NCBI GenBank assembly: GCA_009843525.1
Contig: VYDH01000030.1
Coordinates: forward strand, 124,001 to 188,000
Source: Acidimicrobiales bacterium
Lineage (GTDB): Bacteria > Actinomycetota > Acidimicrobiia > Acidimicrobiales > Poriferisodalaceae
Length of the DNA: 64,000 nucleotides
Direction: 5' to 3'
How positions within the stretch are numbered: the first letter of the stretch is position 1; each line of letters opens with the position of its first letter. The notes under the pieces are model-generated. The model ran no database searches and was not told the DNA's origin. It saw only the letters and a list, made by a program, of their open reading frames with translations. A program made the position numbers and the translations under genes. Shown here in pieces: positions 9,084-17,711 of this stretch.

Positions 9084-10594
9084 TGACCGAACCGGATCAG
9101 CCCGTCGAACCAGCAGACGAGACGACAGCTTTCCCCGCGGAGGAAGCAGGTCCGGAGATCGCGGCCGAGTCGCCTGGATCAAGGCGGCCTGGTTGCCTGC
9201 TGGCGGGTATCGCGGGCGCGGTGGGTGCGCTTATCGGGGCGCTCACGGCCGGATTGCTGCTGGTCATCGTGCTGGCCGGCGACGACAGCCCGGACACCGC
9301 TGCGCCGACGAACGCCCAGACCGCGGCAACCGGCTCATCCGCGCAAGCCGAGGCCGACGGCGACACCTCTCAGCAAGAAGCGATCGGCACTGGCGCTGCG
9401 GACGAGGCTGTCAGTGACGACAACACTGCGGCCCAAGCGATGCCGCCCGAGGGTTCGACCGGAGATGCCGACTTCTGGAGCCAGGTGCTCGCGAGCTCCA
9501 ACCTGTTCGGCAGCTCGCCAGATGGCGGGTCTGGTGCCCAGTCAGGGGATGGGACGCTCGACCTCTCTCCGGGCCTCCTCGGCGAGATCTGGGCACAGAT
9601 GCTCGCCAGCGGGTCGGGCGAGCCGGGGGCGCCGCTGGGCAGCCGCATCGAGGGCATCAACATCAAGGCCGTCCTCGAGGCGGTCCAGGAGTCCGTGGTC
9701 ATCGTGAAGACGCCGACCGAGGAGAACCCAGACAGCGGCGGTTCGGGCTTCGTGGTGGCGGCTGACGGCCACATCGTCACCAATGAGCATGTGGTCCGGG
9801 ATGCCGAGACGGTGCAGGTGCGGCTCTTCGGTGGAGAGCTTCTGCCTGCCGAACTCGTCGCGAGCGACCCGACGCGCGATCTCGCTGTGCTGAAGATCGG
9901 CCGCTCAGGACTGCAGGCAGTCCGTCTTGGCTCCACTGAGGGCGTAGAGGTCGGTGATGAGGTGATCGCGATCGGCAACGCGCTGGGCATCGTCGGCGAA
10001 CCCACGGTCACCGCGGGCATCGTGTCAGGGCTACGCCGTAACATCACTTTGCGGGACGGCACTAGGTTGGTGCGGCTCATCCAGACAGATGCGGCCATCA
10101 ATCTAGGCAACTCCGGCGGGCCGCTGGTGAACGTCGCGGGTGAGGTCATTGGAGTCAATACCGCGGCTGCGCTAGGACTAGCCGACGGTATCGGTTACGC
10201 GATCTCCATCGATCACGCAATGCCAGCGATAGATGCGATGCTTGATGGCAGAGTGATTCCAAAGGCACTGCTCGGCGTGAGCGTTGTGCCGGTCGAGTCG
10301 GTCGTCAACGGCGAACTAGACGACGAACGACTCCGTGGAATCGCATTGCCCGCAGGTGTGGCGACGGGGGCGCTGATTCTTGAGGTCATAGCCGATTCGG
10401 CGGCCGATGAGGCAGGACTTCAGCGAGGCGACATCATTTTGGCATTTGGATCGCGGCCGATAATTTCGTCACTGGACCTCCGCGATGCCGTTCAGGGGAG
10501 CTTGCCTGGTGCTCACATTGAGCTTCGCGTGACATCTGCAGACATTGGCGAGCGGACGGTGCTTGCCGTCCTCGGTGAACTCACAGATCCCTAG
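9083..10594 (+). CDS. Membrane-anchored HtrA/DegP-like serine protease with PDZ domain
   Basis: 503 aa. A short cytoplasmic N-terminus is followed by one transmembrane helix (about residues 36-62), then an acidic low-complexity linker rich in Ala, Gly, Ser and Asp (about 65-200). The trypsin-like domain has the triad H236 (VTNEHVV), D266 (DPTRDLAVLKIG) and S344 (NLGNSGGPLV). One PDZ domain covers about 390-495. This is the PepD/HtrA layout of actinobacteria, in which the protease faces the cell-envelope side and degrades or refolds damaged exported proteins. The start overlaps the upstream stop by one base, which suggests coupling despite unrelated functions. The next gene is convergent. Confidence 0.94.
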   Translation: MTEPDQPVEPADETTAFPAEEAGPEIAAESPGSRRPGCLLAGIAGAVGALIGALTAGLLLVIVLAGDDSPDTAAPTNAQTAATGSSAQAEADGDTSQQEAIGTGAADEAVSDDNTAAQAMPPEGSTGDADFWSQVLASSNLFGSSPDGGSGAQSGDGTLDLSPGLLGEIWAQMLASGSGEPGAPLGSRIEGINIKAVLEAVQESVVIVKTPTEENPDSGGSGFVVAADGHIVTNEHVVRDAETVQVRLFGGELLPAELVASDPTRDLAVLKIGRSGLQAVRLGSTEGVEVGDEVIAIGNALGIVGEPTVTAGIVSGLRRNITLRDGTRLVRLIQTDAAINLGNSGGPLVNVAGEVIGVNTAAALGLADGIGYAISIDHAMPAIDAMLDGRVIPKALLGVSVVPVESVVNGELDDERLRGIALPAGVATGALILEVIADSAADEAGLQRGDIILAFGSRPIISSLDLRDAVQGSLPGAHIELRVTSADIGERTVLAVLGELTDP

Positions 10595-10608
10595 CAGCGC
10601 GAGAACGG

Positions 10609-10884
10609 TCAGGCGCTTTGCCAAGGGACTTGCCAACACCGTGTCACAGGCACCCACACCGTGATGGGCGGGCCTTCCTCTTGAGGCACGAGCGTCGGCA
10701 CTCGAGTGGTGACACAAACCCACTGTGGTGGCGGCGGATGACTGTGCGGGCCGCAATCGGCGGTCGACACGCCGTTGCCGGAGACGCTCGGCAGGCAGTG
10801 AGCCGATGCCGACGATACGGGCACCATGACGAGCACGAGGCTAAGCGCCACGGTGGTGATGAATGCAGTTGCCCATCGGCGCAT
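10609..10884 (-). CDS. Small secreted protein of unknown function
   Basis: 91 aa from the ATG at 10884, chosen because it places a clean signal peptide at the N-terminus (MRRWATAF, a hydrophobic core, and cleavage expected after SSASA). The mature part of about 63 residues holds four cysteines and a Pro/His-rich stretch (CGPHSHPPPPQW). No family is recognised. It lies convergent to the HtrA gene with a 14-nt gap. Longer in-frame starts up to 10971 exist but would bury the signal peptide. Confidence 0.5.
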   Translation of the reverse strand: MRRWATAFITTVALSLVLVMVPVSSASAHCLPSVSGNGVSTADCGPHSHPPPPQWVCVTTRVPTLVPQEEGPPITVWVPVTRCWQVPWQSA

Positions 10885-11141
10885 GCTGAAACCGTACATC
10901 ATGAGCGTCGTTGGTGTCCGATGAGCTTCCAGCGAATGCTCATGTACGAGTGGCAGCATCTCGGCGAGCACGAGATACGCCAGCGCCTTACCGGCGCTCG
11001 CAGCTGACCATCACCCGAATGGCAATCAGGGCGGGCACACTCGTATCGTTGCCGACCGGCACCGAGCAGTGGTTGCAGGTCATGCGCTTTCCACAGCGGT
11101 CCGCGATACTGCGGGGCTGGCTGTCAAGCAAGGAGAACACG

Positions 11142-11969
11142 ATGAGCCGAATCTTCGACACCGGAACCGATGACCTCGGGGTCGAGATCACCGACGGTGT
11201 GATGACCGTCACGCTGAACCGCCCCGACCGTCGCAATGCGATGTCCACGCCCATGATGGAGGCGCTCGTCGCTGCGATTGCTGATGCCGAGGTGGCTTCC
11301 GACGTGGGGGCGCTGGTGCTGACCGGTGCGGGCGGTGCGTTCTGTGCCGGCGGCGATGTGAAGGGCATGGCGGCTGCTGGTGGCGAGGGCGGCGGCAGCC
11401 CGCTGCAGTACGACGCTCGGGTGCACAATCAGCGCCGCAGCCAGCGCGATACCTCGGGGAAGCTGTACGAGATGCCCAAGCCGACCATTGCGGCGCTGCC
11501 GGGGGCGGCTGCTGGGGCGGGCCTGTCGATGGCGCTGGCGTGCGATCTGCGCTATGCGGCGCCCAACGCGATCATGACCACGGCGTTTGCCCGGGTGGGG
11601 TTCAGCGGCGATTACGGCGGCACGTGGTTCATGTCACGGCTGATCGGCTCGGCCAAGGCGCGCGAGCTGTACTTCCTGTCCGACCGGGTCGATATGGATC
11701 AGGCGGTGTCGCTGGGCCTGGTGAACGGCGTTTTCCCCGCCGAGAGCCTGATGGACGAGGTGGGTGCCATCGCCCGGCGGCTGGCCAACGGCCCGACCGT
11801 GGCGTACCGATACATGAAGGAGAACCTGAACCGGGCGGTTCACGGCGACATGGGCGAGTGCTTGGACATGGAGGCGGCGCACCACATCCACACTGGCCAG
11901 ACCGACGACCACAAGGAAGCGGCGCAGGCCTTCGTGGAGAAGCGCGACCCGGTGTTCCACGGTCGTTGA
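11142..11969 (+). CDS. Enoyl-CoA hydratase/isomerase (crotonase) family protein
   Basis: 275 aa. Crotonase fold: the N-terminal sheet is followed by NRPDRRNAMSTPM, the oxyanion-hole segment GAGGAFCAGGDVKGMA and the second CoA-binding/oxyanion segment PGAAAGAGLSMALACDLRYA. The C-terminus is EAAQAFVEKRDPVFHGR, as in many acyl-CoA hydratases of this group. The ATG at 11142 follows a strong AAGGAG site. The frame remains open further upstream, but that stretch has no family resemblance. It would hydrate 2-enoyl-CoA or carry out a related acyl-CoA reaction. The substrate cannot be told, and the gene is flanked by unrelated genes. Confidence 0.93.
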   Translation: MSRIFDTGTDDLGVEITDGVMTVTLNRPDRRNAMSTPMMEALVAAIADAEVASDVGALVLTGAGGAFCAGGDVKGMAAAGGEGGGSPLQYDARVHNQRRSQRDTSGKLYEMPKPTIAALPGAAAGAGLSMALACDLRYAAPNAIMTTAFARVGFSGDYGGTWFMSRLIGSAKARELYFLSDRVDMDQAVSLGLVNGVFPAESLMDEVGAIARRLANGPTVAYRYMKENLNRAVHGDMGECLDMEAAHHIHTGQTDDHKEAAQAFVEKRDPVFHGR

Positions 11970-12037
11970 TCTCGATCTTCTAAAGCCCGTTCGATTTCTG
12001 CGATTGGCGGCGCGGGCTGAGCCGTACGCTGTTACGG

Positions 12038-13678
12038 ATGAGGAACGAGGTCGAACCAGGTCAGGTTGATCTGGCGAGCGTCCCTCAGGTGCCGCCTGCC
12101 GGGACGGGCGTGCCGCAGTCACCGGGCGCTGCGGCCGCGACGGGCACATCTGTCATCCAGCGTCTCGATATCGAGACCGGTCAGCAAAACGGCCTGGCCA
12201 CGGCTCCTCGTCCGGCCTCTGCAGTTCGGTCGGCCACAGCAGCTCGTCCCGTCCCTGCCGCTGATCGACAGGTTCCTCCCGCGCCACCGCAGGTACGCGA
12301 AGCGGTGTCGGGGAGAGCTTGGCGGGCGCTCACGGTCGCTTCGCTCGGCACGGTGCTGGTGGGCTTCAACAGCACGGCCTCCAACCTGGCGCTGGACTCG
12401 ATCCGCGACAGCTTCGCCGGCGCAACGGCAGCCGACGTGGGCTGGGGCATCGCCGGGTTCATGATCGGCACGGCTGCGTTCCTGCCGCTGGCCGGGCGTC
12501 TCGCCGACAGGATCGGCCGCAAGCGCATCTTCCAGATCGGGCTTGCGCTGTTCGCGCTGTCTGCGGTGTTCTCCGCCATAGCGCCCACGGTGTGGACGTT
12601 GAACATGGCCCGAGTGCTGCAGGCAATCAGCGGTGCAGCGATCCTTCCGGCGTCGCTGAGTCTGGTGCTGCCGTTGTTCCCTGAGTCGAGACGAACGACG
12701 GCGGTGGGTCTCTGGTCGGCATCAGGGCCGCTGGCCGCCGCGATTGCACCCCAGGTGTCCACGCTGATGCTGGCCGCAGCGGGTTGGCGCGTGCTGTATT
12801 TCGTGAGCGCTCCGATTGCGGCATTGCTTTTCGTCGTGGGCTGGCGCGTACTGCGAGAACAGCCGACACCGCCGAGACATCAGCGGCTCGACATCGTGGG
12901 CGCGACCGCCGGGACGGTGGCACTGCTGGCCATCGTGACGCCGCTCATGCAGGGCAAAGACTGGGGATTGCTCTCGCCTGTCGCACTGGCACTTGGGGGC
13001 GTTGGCGTGGTGGCGCTGGCAGTCTTCGTCTTCAATTCATTACGCCATCAGGAACCGTTGCTGAACCTGCACCTGTTCCGTCGGCGCAACGTGTGGGTGA
13101 CGCAGCTGGCCAACTTCCTGGTCGGCCTGTCGTCGCAGTCGCTTTGGCTGCTGTGGCCCTTGTTCCTGCTCAACGTGTGGAACTACGGAGTGGCGGCAGT
13201 CGGGCTGGCGCTGACGCTGGGGCCGATCGCTGCGGGGTTCTCCACCATCACGTTCAGCCGCTTGGGCGAACGCTGGAATGCAGTCGGCTTCTGCCGGACC
13301 GGCTCGGCAATGCAGATCGCCTCCGTCGGTTGGATGGTGCTGACGCTGGGGATCACGCCGAACTATTGGTTCATCATGGCGCCCAGCATCGCCCTGTTCG
13401 GCTTGGGCTGGGGCATGTGCGTGCCGCTGCTCAACAGCGTGGCGCTCAAGGCGGTGCCCGAGAAGTACTTCGGGGAAGTGAGCGGGCTGTTCAACACCTT
13501 GCGCTACGCATCCGCGGCGATCGGCATAGCGGCGCTCTTTGCAGTGCTCACTGAAGACTCCGGTGCGGCTTCGCTGGTGTACTACCAGCGGGCGCTCGTG
13601 TTCTTCTTGGTTGCTGCGAGCGTGGGGTTCTTGTCGTTGTGGATTCCGTTGAGCCGGTCGGGCCGCTCCGCCAGCTGA
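12038..13678 (+). CDS. MFS transporter, DHA2-like drug/proton antiporter
   Basis: 546 aa. A Pro/Ala-rich cytoplasmic N-terminal tail of about 85 residues precedes 14 predicted membrane helices. Family motifs visible are LAGRLADRIGRKRIF (motif A between helices 2 and 3), ISGAAILPASLSL, and a C-terminal half with GLGWGMCVPLLNSVALKAVP (motif C-like). The pattern fits the 14-helix DHA2 (EmrB/QacA) subfamily of proton-driven exporters. The unusually long, low-complexity N-terminal extension is not typical. An internal start near residue 98 (VSGRAWRALTVASLG) would give a more usual length, so the true start is uncertain. Confidence 0.92.
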   Translation: MRNEVEPGQVDLASVPQVPPAGTGVPQSPGAAAATGTSVIQRLDIETGQQNGLATAPRPASAVRSATAARPVPAADRQVPPAPPQVREAVSGRAWRALTVASLGTVLVGFNSTASNLALDSIRDSFAGATAADVGWGIAGFMIGTAAFLPLAGRLADRIGRKRIFQIGLALFALSAVFSAIAPTVWTLNMARVLQAISGAAILPASLSLVLPLFPESRRTTAVGLWSASGPLAAAIAPQVSTLMLAAAGWRVLYFVSAPIAALLFVVGWRVLREQPTPPRHQRLDIVGATAGTVALLAIVTPLMQGKDWGLLSPVALALGGVGVVALAVFVFNSLRHQEPLLNLHLFRRRNVWVTQLANFLVGLSSQSLWLLWPLFLLNVWNYGVAAVGLALTLGPIAAGFSTITFSRLGERWNAVGFCRTGSAMQIASVGWMVLTLGITPNYWFIMAPSIALFGLGWGMCVPLLNSVALKAVPEKYFGEVSGLFNTLRYASAAIGIAALFAVLTEDSGAASLVYYQRALVFFLVAASVGFLSLWIPLSRSGRSAS

Positions 13679-13725
13679 CGCCTGTCGCGCGTGGTGGGCG
13701 TGCGCGTCTGGCACGCTGAGCGACG

Positions 13726-14256
13726 GTGTCGTTGGATCAGATGCTCCGGCTGTTTGCGGTGGCTGCGCTGGCGTGCAATGCCGCCTTGTTGAGTCTGGCG
13801 GTCGTGCGGCGACGTGGGCGCGGCTCGGACGCCCGCGGGGCGGGGGTAGTCGGTGCCCGGGCGCTGGTGGGAGTTGCGGCGCTGCTTGCGCTGGGTGCCA
13901 CGCTCGGCTCGCTGTACCTGTCGGAGATAGCGCATCTGGAGCCGTGCCGCTGGTGCTGGTTTCAGCGCATCGCCATGTACCCGCTCGCGTTGGTGCTGAT
14001 TGTGGGCTGGTTGCGGCGGGACAGGGGGGTTCATCTGTACGGGCTGCCGATGTGCCTGGCGGGCGCTGCGATGTCGACCTGGCACTACCTGCTGCAGCAC
14101 TTCCCGGATCTTGAGGGCGCCACCTCGTGCAGCATCACCAGCCCGTGCGCAGTGCGCTACGCGTGGGAGTTCGGGTTCGTGTCGATCCCCTATATGGCCG
14201 GCAGCGTGTTCGTGCTGGTGGGTGCGCTGCTGATCTTGTCGCGCCACCGGTCATGA
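13726..14256 (+). CDS. Disulfide bond formation protein B (DsbB) family
   Basis: 176 aa, integral membrane, with four or five hydrophobic helices. The DsbB signature is clear: the first periplasmic pair is in EPCRWCWFQRIAMYP (CxxC) and the second pair is the spaced cysteines of CSITSPCAVRYAWEFGFVSIPYMA. DsbB reoxidises a DsbA-like thiol oxidase and passes electrons to quinone. No DsbA partner is present in the window. GTG start 47 nt after the MFS stop. The neighbour downstream, a DM13 protein, is also an envelope redox candidate. Confidence 0.92.
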   Translation: MSLDQMLRLFAVAALACNAALLSLAVVRRRGRGSDARGAGVVGARALVGVAALLALGATLGSLYLSEIAHLEPCRWCWFQRIAMYPLALVLIVGWLRRDRGVHLYGLPMCLAGAAMSTWHYLLQHFPDLEGATSCSITSPCAVRYAWEFGFVSIPYMAGSVFVLVGALLILSRHRS

Positions 14257-14334
14257 ACAGCTCCTGACCATGAGAGGGCCCGCTTGGCTCCTACGGTTGA
14301 GGCATGGAGTACGAGAGTTCATGAGGGAAGTTGC

Positions 14335-15162
14335 ATGAGGTTCCTGTCAAGGCTGATTCCCCGATCCACCGGCGGGCGCTGGGCGCTCGGCACCGGACTC
14401 GCCGCTGTGGTGGGGGTCGGCATCTACCTGGTCTTCTTCGTCTTTGCGTTCCACCTGATCTTCGTGGACGAGGTGGTCGACGAGGAGGGCCCTGAGTTCG
14501 CTGTCGAGGCCGATATCGATGCGCTGATCAGCGAAGCGCTCGACACGGCCACCACGGCAGCCGTTGCCGCTGGCGACGCTGGCGAGACCGCCGAGTCCGA
14601 GCAGCCGGTCACCGACCAGTCGATGTCGGTCGGCGAACATGCTGATGAGTCGGCGGGGATGACTGAGGGAGGCGAGGCTGACCCCGCAGGCGAGAAGATT
14701 GCCAAGCCCGGAGCCACGAGCGACGGCGAATCGGCGGCCGACGCGGACGAGCCCGCGGCCACCGCGCCGGCCACCACAGCGGCCGCCCCGCCGCCCACCA
14801 CGGAGGCTGAACCGGCCGTCCGGGTTGCCTATGTCGGCAGCTTCGGACCCCGGTCGCACCCTGCCGAGGGCACGGCGGTGGTGCTCACCGACGGCACGCA
14901 GACCTTCTTGCGGTTCGACGACGACTTCGCCACCGACAACGGTCCCGATCTGAACGTGTACCTGCACACGGCGGGTCCGGACGCTTCGGTCGGCGACCTC
15001 GTGGACGATTTCATCGACTTGGGCGACCTGAAGGGCAACATCGGGGCGCAGAACTATGTGGTTCCCGCGGGCATCGATCTTGACCGCTACAACACGGTGT
15101 CGGTCTGGTGCGTCCGCTTCCGCGTGGTCTTCGGCACCGCCGAGCTGGTGCCGATGAACTGA
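14335..15162 (+). CDS. Membrane-anchored DM13-domain protein
   Basis: 275 aa. The start at 14335 (MRFLSRLIPRS) follows a GAGGGAAG site. One transmembrane helix lies at about residues 19-43, followed by a long acidic Ala/Glu/Thr/Pro linker (about 50-160) and a C-terminal DM13 domain (about 165-272). That domain contains VAYVGSFGPRSHPAEGTAVV, then DGPDLNVYLHT-like and DLGDLKGNIGAQNYVVP segments, and ends near VSVWCVRFRVVFGTAEL. DM13 domains have been proposed to carry a redox-active cysteine in cell-surface electron transfer; here the conserved WC is present. Located after DsbB on the same strand. Confidence 0.9.
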   Translation: MRFLSRLIPRSTGGRWALGTGLAAVVGVGIYLVFFVFAFHLIFVDEVVDEEGPEFAVEADIDALISEALDTATTAAVAAGDAGETAESEQPVTDQSMSVGEHADESAGMTEGGEADPAGEKIAKPGATSDGESAADADEPAATAPATTAAAPPPTTEAEPAVRVAYVGSFGPRSHPAEGTAVVLTDGTQTFLRFDDDFATDNGPDLNVYLHTAGPDASVGDLVDDFIDLGDLKGNIGAQNYVVPAGIDLDRYNTVSVWCVRFRVVFGTAELVPMN

Positions 15163-15190
15163 CTCACAGCCTCTTCGGAGTCGCGCCGGT

Positions 15191-15369
15191 AGGTGCGCCC
15201 GCTGTGGAGGCGACAGGACCCCCGGCGACCAGCGATCCGGCAGACGAGAGATTCGTACTGCCCCGCAGTCCTCGCCGACGGCATCGACACAGCCCGGTGC
15301 ATCCAAGAGGGAACCGGTCGCAACGTCGCCGAGTCTCCTGCCGCCTCCACAGCTACGGCACATGTGCCT
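15191..15369. repeat. Intergenic palindromic repeat, long copy (MITE/REP-like)
   Basis: Left arm AGGTGCGCCCGCTGTGGAGG and right arm ending in the reverse complement (CTCCTGCCGCCTCCACAGCT) form imperfect terminal inverted repeats of about 40 bp. The same element, lacking about 73 bp from its centre, lies at 60224-60329, and a single left arm lies at 56273-56303. The arms match at scattered sites while the surrounding genes are unrelated, which fits a dispersed non-coding repeat. This copy fills most of the gap between the DM13 gene and the HpaB-family gene, both on the + strand. Confidence 0.85.
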
Positions 15370-15396
15370 GCTGGCCTGAGTCCTTAGTGTCTTGGC

Positions 15397-16938
15397 ATGA
15401 AGCCAGGCGCGGTGAAGGATGGGCGGGCGCATCTGGCTGCGCTGGATACCGACCGGCAGGTGTACCTCGACGGCGAGCTGATCACCCGGGTCGCGGAGCA
15501 TCCGGCATTCGCCGAGAGCTGCCGGGCCATTGCCGGCCTGTACGACTTCCAGGCTGCGAATCAGGAACTGATGACGTTCGACATCGGCGACGGGCGGCGG
15601 GCCAACCGGGCGTGGCACATGCCTCGCTCGTACGAGGACCTGGTGGCCAAGCGTGTTGCCATGACTGCCTGGGCCGAGCTGCATGCTGGCTACATGGGCC
15701 GCTCGCCGGATCATCTGGCGTGTGCCGTGTCGGGCCAGCTGATGAACCTCGATCTGTTCGAAGAGCACAACCCCCGCTGCGCCAAGGCCTACTGGGACTA
15801 CTACCAGTGGGCCCGGGCCAACGACATCTTCCTGACCTACGTGATCATCAACCCTCAGGGCGACCGGTCGAGGGCGTGGGGCGACCAGCCGAAGCAGATC
15901 ACTGCGCACATCGTGGACGAGGGGCCGGATGGGCCGGTGGTGCGCGGGGCGAAGATGCTGGGGACCGGCTCGATTATGGCCGAGGAGGTCTTCGTCGCGA
16001 ACCTGCAGCCGCTGCAGTCGGGCGAGGAGGATCTGGCGATCTCATTCGCCCTGCCGCTCGACACGCCCGGCGTCAAGATCGTGTCCCGCAAGAGCTTCGA
16101 GCAGCATGCGGTCAGCCCGTTCGACAATCCGCTGTCGCACCGCTTCGACGAGAACGACGCCATCATCTACTTCGACGACGTCACGGTGCCGTGGGAGCGG
16201 GTCTTCGTGTACCGCAACACCGACATGTGCCGGCGGCAGTTCCACGACACGCCGGGGCACGTGTACCAGAACTACCAAGCGCAGGTGCGGCTGGTGGTCA
16301 AGCTGCGGTTCCTGCTGGCAGTGGCCCGGCGGCTCACCGAGACCATCGGCACGTTGAACATGGTGCAGACCAAGCTCGGCGAGCTTGCCGCCCGGGTGGC
16401 GACGGTCGAGGGCCTGCTGTTCGGCATGGAGGCCAGCGGCACTCATGTGGGCGAGTACCACGTGCCCAACCGGCACCTGCTGTATTCCGCCCAGGTGACC
16501 ACGCAGGCGCTGTACCCGGCGCTGATCACCGAGATCCGTGAGCTGGCCGGGGGAGGGCTGATCATGCTGCCGTCGTCCGCTGCAGACCTGTCGAGTCCTG
16601 AAGTGGCGTCTGTGCTCGACAGCACCCTGGTGTCGGCACGTGAGGGCGAGGGCGCGTACGAGCGGATGAAGTTCCTGAAGCTGGCGTGGGATGCCATCGG
16701 CTCGGAGTTCGCCAGCCGCCACACGCAGTACGAGATGTTCTACGCCGGCGCGCAGTTCGTGACCCAGGGTCACAGCTTCCGCACCTACGACTGGGACGGC
16801 GCCGACCGCCTGCTCGACAGGATGCTCGAGGGCAACGACGCCGAATGGCGCGGCGCCGGCCAGCTTGATGCTGGGCGGGATCGCACTGGGCATGACACCG
16901 GCGAGGCGGACGGATCCGGCGCCGGCGAGGCCGGGTAG
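15397..16938 (+). CDS. HpaB-family flavin-dependent hydroxylase (4-hydroxyphenylacetate 3-monooxygenase-like)
   Basis: 513 aa, typical HpaB length. The fold is that of acyl-CoA dehydrogenase-like FADH2-dependent aromatic hydroxylases, with conserved segments LTYVIINPQGDRSR, GAKMLGTGSIMAEEVFVANL, FDDVTVPWERVFVYRN, and the C-terminal TQYEMFYAGAQF. These enzymes hydroxylate phenols or heteroaromatics using reduced flavin from a separate reductase, which is not in the window. It is followed at 24 nt by the AA_synth gene and an enamidase-like hydrolase, so a role in opening a nitrogen-containing ring or cyclic amide pathway is plausible. The actual substrate is unknown. A palindromic repeat lies just upstream. 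Confidence 0.92.
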   Translation: MKPGAVKDGRAHLAALDTDRQVYLDGELITRVAEHPAFAESCRAIAGLYDFQAANQELMTFDIGDGRRANRAWHMPRSYEDLVAKRVAMTAWAELHAGYMGRSPDHLACAVSGQLMNLDLFEEHNPRCAKAYWDYYQWARANDIFLTYVIINPQGDRSRAWGDQPKQITAHIVDEGPDGPVVRGAKMLGTGSIMAEEVFVANLQPLQSGEEDLAISFALPLDTPGVKIVSRKSFEQHAVSPFDNPLSHRFDENDAIIYFDDVTVPWERVFVYRNTDMCRRQFHDTPGHVYQNYQAQVRLVVKLRFLLAVARRLTETIGTLNMVQTKLGELAARVATVEGLLFGMEASGTHVGEYHVPNRHLLYSAQVTTQALYPALITEIRELAGGGLIMLPSSAADLSSPEVASVLDSTLVSAREGEGAYERMKFLKLAWDAIGSEFASRHTQYEMFYAGAQFVTQGHSFRTYDWDGADRLLDRMLEGNDAEWRGAGQLDAGRDRTGHDTGEADGSGAGEAG

Positions 16939-16961
16939 GGCGACACGGAGAGGGTGCAGTC

Positions 16962-17534
16962 GTGGAGATCCGCAAGATGATGACGTTCGTGGAGGACACC
17001 CGCAGCGAGGCCGGGGTCGACGTCGATCCGGTACTGCGCAAAGTGGCAGTCGTAGCGGTCGTGAAGAACGACTACGCGGGCCGCCATGTTCAGGACCTGT
17101 CGCCGTACTACGAGGCCAGCGTCGAGCTCGGCGAGGAGATCGCGGCGCTGGCGGTGGATCAGATGCAGCCGTACACGGTCATGAGCTACGGCAAGGCGGC
17201 CATCGTGGGCCTCGACGGCGAGCAGGAGCACGGCGTGGCACTGCTGACCACCCCGTACGGCAACGTGCTGCGCGAGGCGGCGGGCGGGGGATCGGCCTGG
17301 ATCTCATCGGCGACCAAGCGTGCGCAGCCCGGGGCGTCCATCGACATCCCGCTGGCGTACAAGGATGCGCTGTATGTGCGCTCGCACTACGACGCCATGA
17401 GCATCACCCTGCACGATGTCCCGCTGCCTGACGAGATCGCCGTGATCTGCTGCTTCGCCAACCGCGGCCGTCCGCATCACCGCGTCGGCGGCCTCAGCAT
17501 CGATGATGCGGTGGGCGAGGACGGGCTGACCTGA
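16962..17534 (+). CDS. Amino acid synthesis family protein (PF06684, DUF1185)
   Basis: 190 aa. Recognised from MEIRKMMTFVEDTRSEAG, the segment AAIVGLDGEQEHGVALLTTPYGN, GGGSAWISSATKR, the IPLAYKDALYVRSHYDAM block and the ending ITLHDVPLPDEIAVI, which are the conserved blocks of this small family. Function is not established in general; such genes commonly sit beside amidohydrolases or amidases. The GTG start has a GGAGAGGG site. The last 14 codons (LSIDDAVGEDGLT and stop) are duplicated 131 bp downstream in a mini-ORF. The stop overlaps the mini-ORF start (TGATG). Confidence 0.88.
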   Translation: MEIRKMMTFVEDTRSEAGVDVDPVLRKVAVVAVVKNDYAGRHVQDLSPYYEASVELGEEIAALAVDQMQPYTVMSYGKAAIVGLDGEQEHGVALLTTPYGNVLREAAGGGSAWISSATKRAQPGASIDIPLAYKDALYVRSHYDAMSITLHDVPLPDEIAVICCFANRGRPHHRVGGLSIDDAVGEDGLT

Positions 17535-17711
17535 TGCGCGTGACGGTCAACATCGGCTCTGTGCTGGCTGCCGAGCTGACGGCGAGTTGCTCCGCCGATC
17601 GCCGCCATCGTCATGTCGGCCGGTTGAGCATCGATGATGCGGTGGGCGAGGACGGGCTGACCTGATGCGTGCTGGTCGGATGTCGGCTGAGTCGAAGGGG
17701 GTGACCTGATG
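17496..17711 (+). repeat. Duplicated gene junction with three TGATG stop-start overlaps
   Basis: A 43-bp segment at 17496-17538 (codons for LSIDDAVGEDGLT, the stop and the next ATG) is repeated without a mismatch at 17627-17669. The consensus TGACCTGATGC occurs a third time at about 17702-17712, where the amidohydrolase begins. The result is three successive TGATG stop/start overlaps (17532-17536, 17663-17667, 17707-17711), which would allow chained translational reinitiation. It looks like a tandem duplication of the gene boundary followed by internal loss. Confidence 0.85.
17534..17665 (+). CDS. 43-residue chimeric mini-ORF at duplicated junction
   Basis: The ATG overlaps the upstream stop, and the frame runs 43 codons to a stop that itself overlaps another ATG. 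Its N-terminus (MRVTVNIGSVLA) resembles the start of the downstream amidohydrolase (MHVAIINIGSLLS) and its C-terminus (HVGRLSIDDAVGEDGLT) copies the end of the upstream protein. It therefore reads as a fusion of the head of one neighbour and the tail of the other, left by a duplication. A second mini-ORF of 14 codons (17665-17709, MRAGRMSAESKGVT) follows. Neither is likely to have a folded product. They may act only to keep ribosomes moving into the amidohydrolase gene. Confidence 0.45.
   Translation: MRVTVNIGSVLAAELTASCSADRRHRHVGRLSIDDAVGEDGLT

Noticed and set aside
14347..15909. Minus-strand frame (520 aa) spanning DM13 and HpaB genes
   Set aside because: Crosses two well-supported genes and a repeat; composition is shadow-like.
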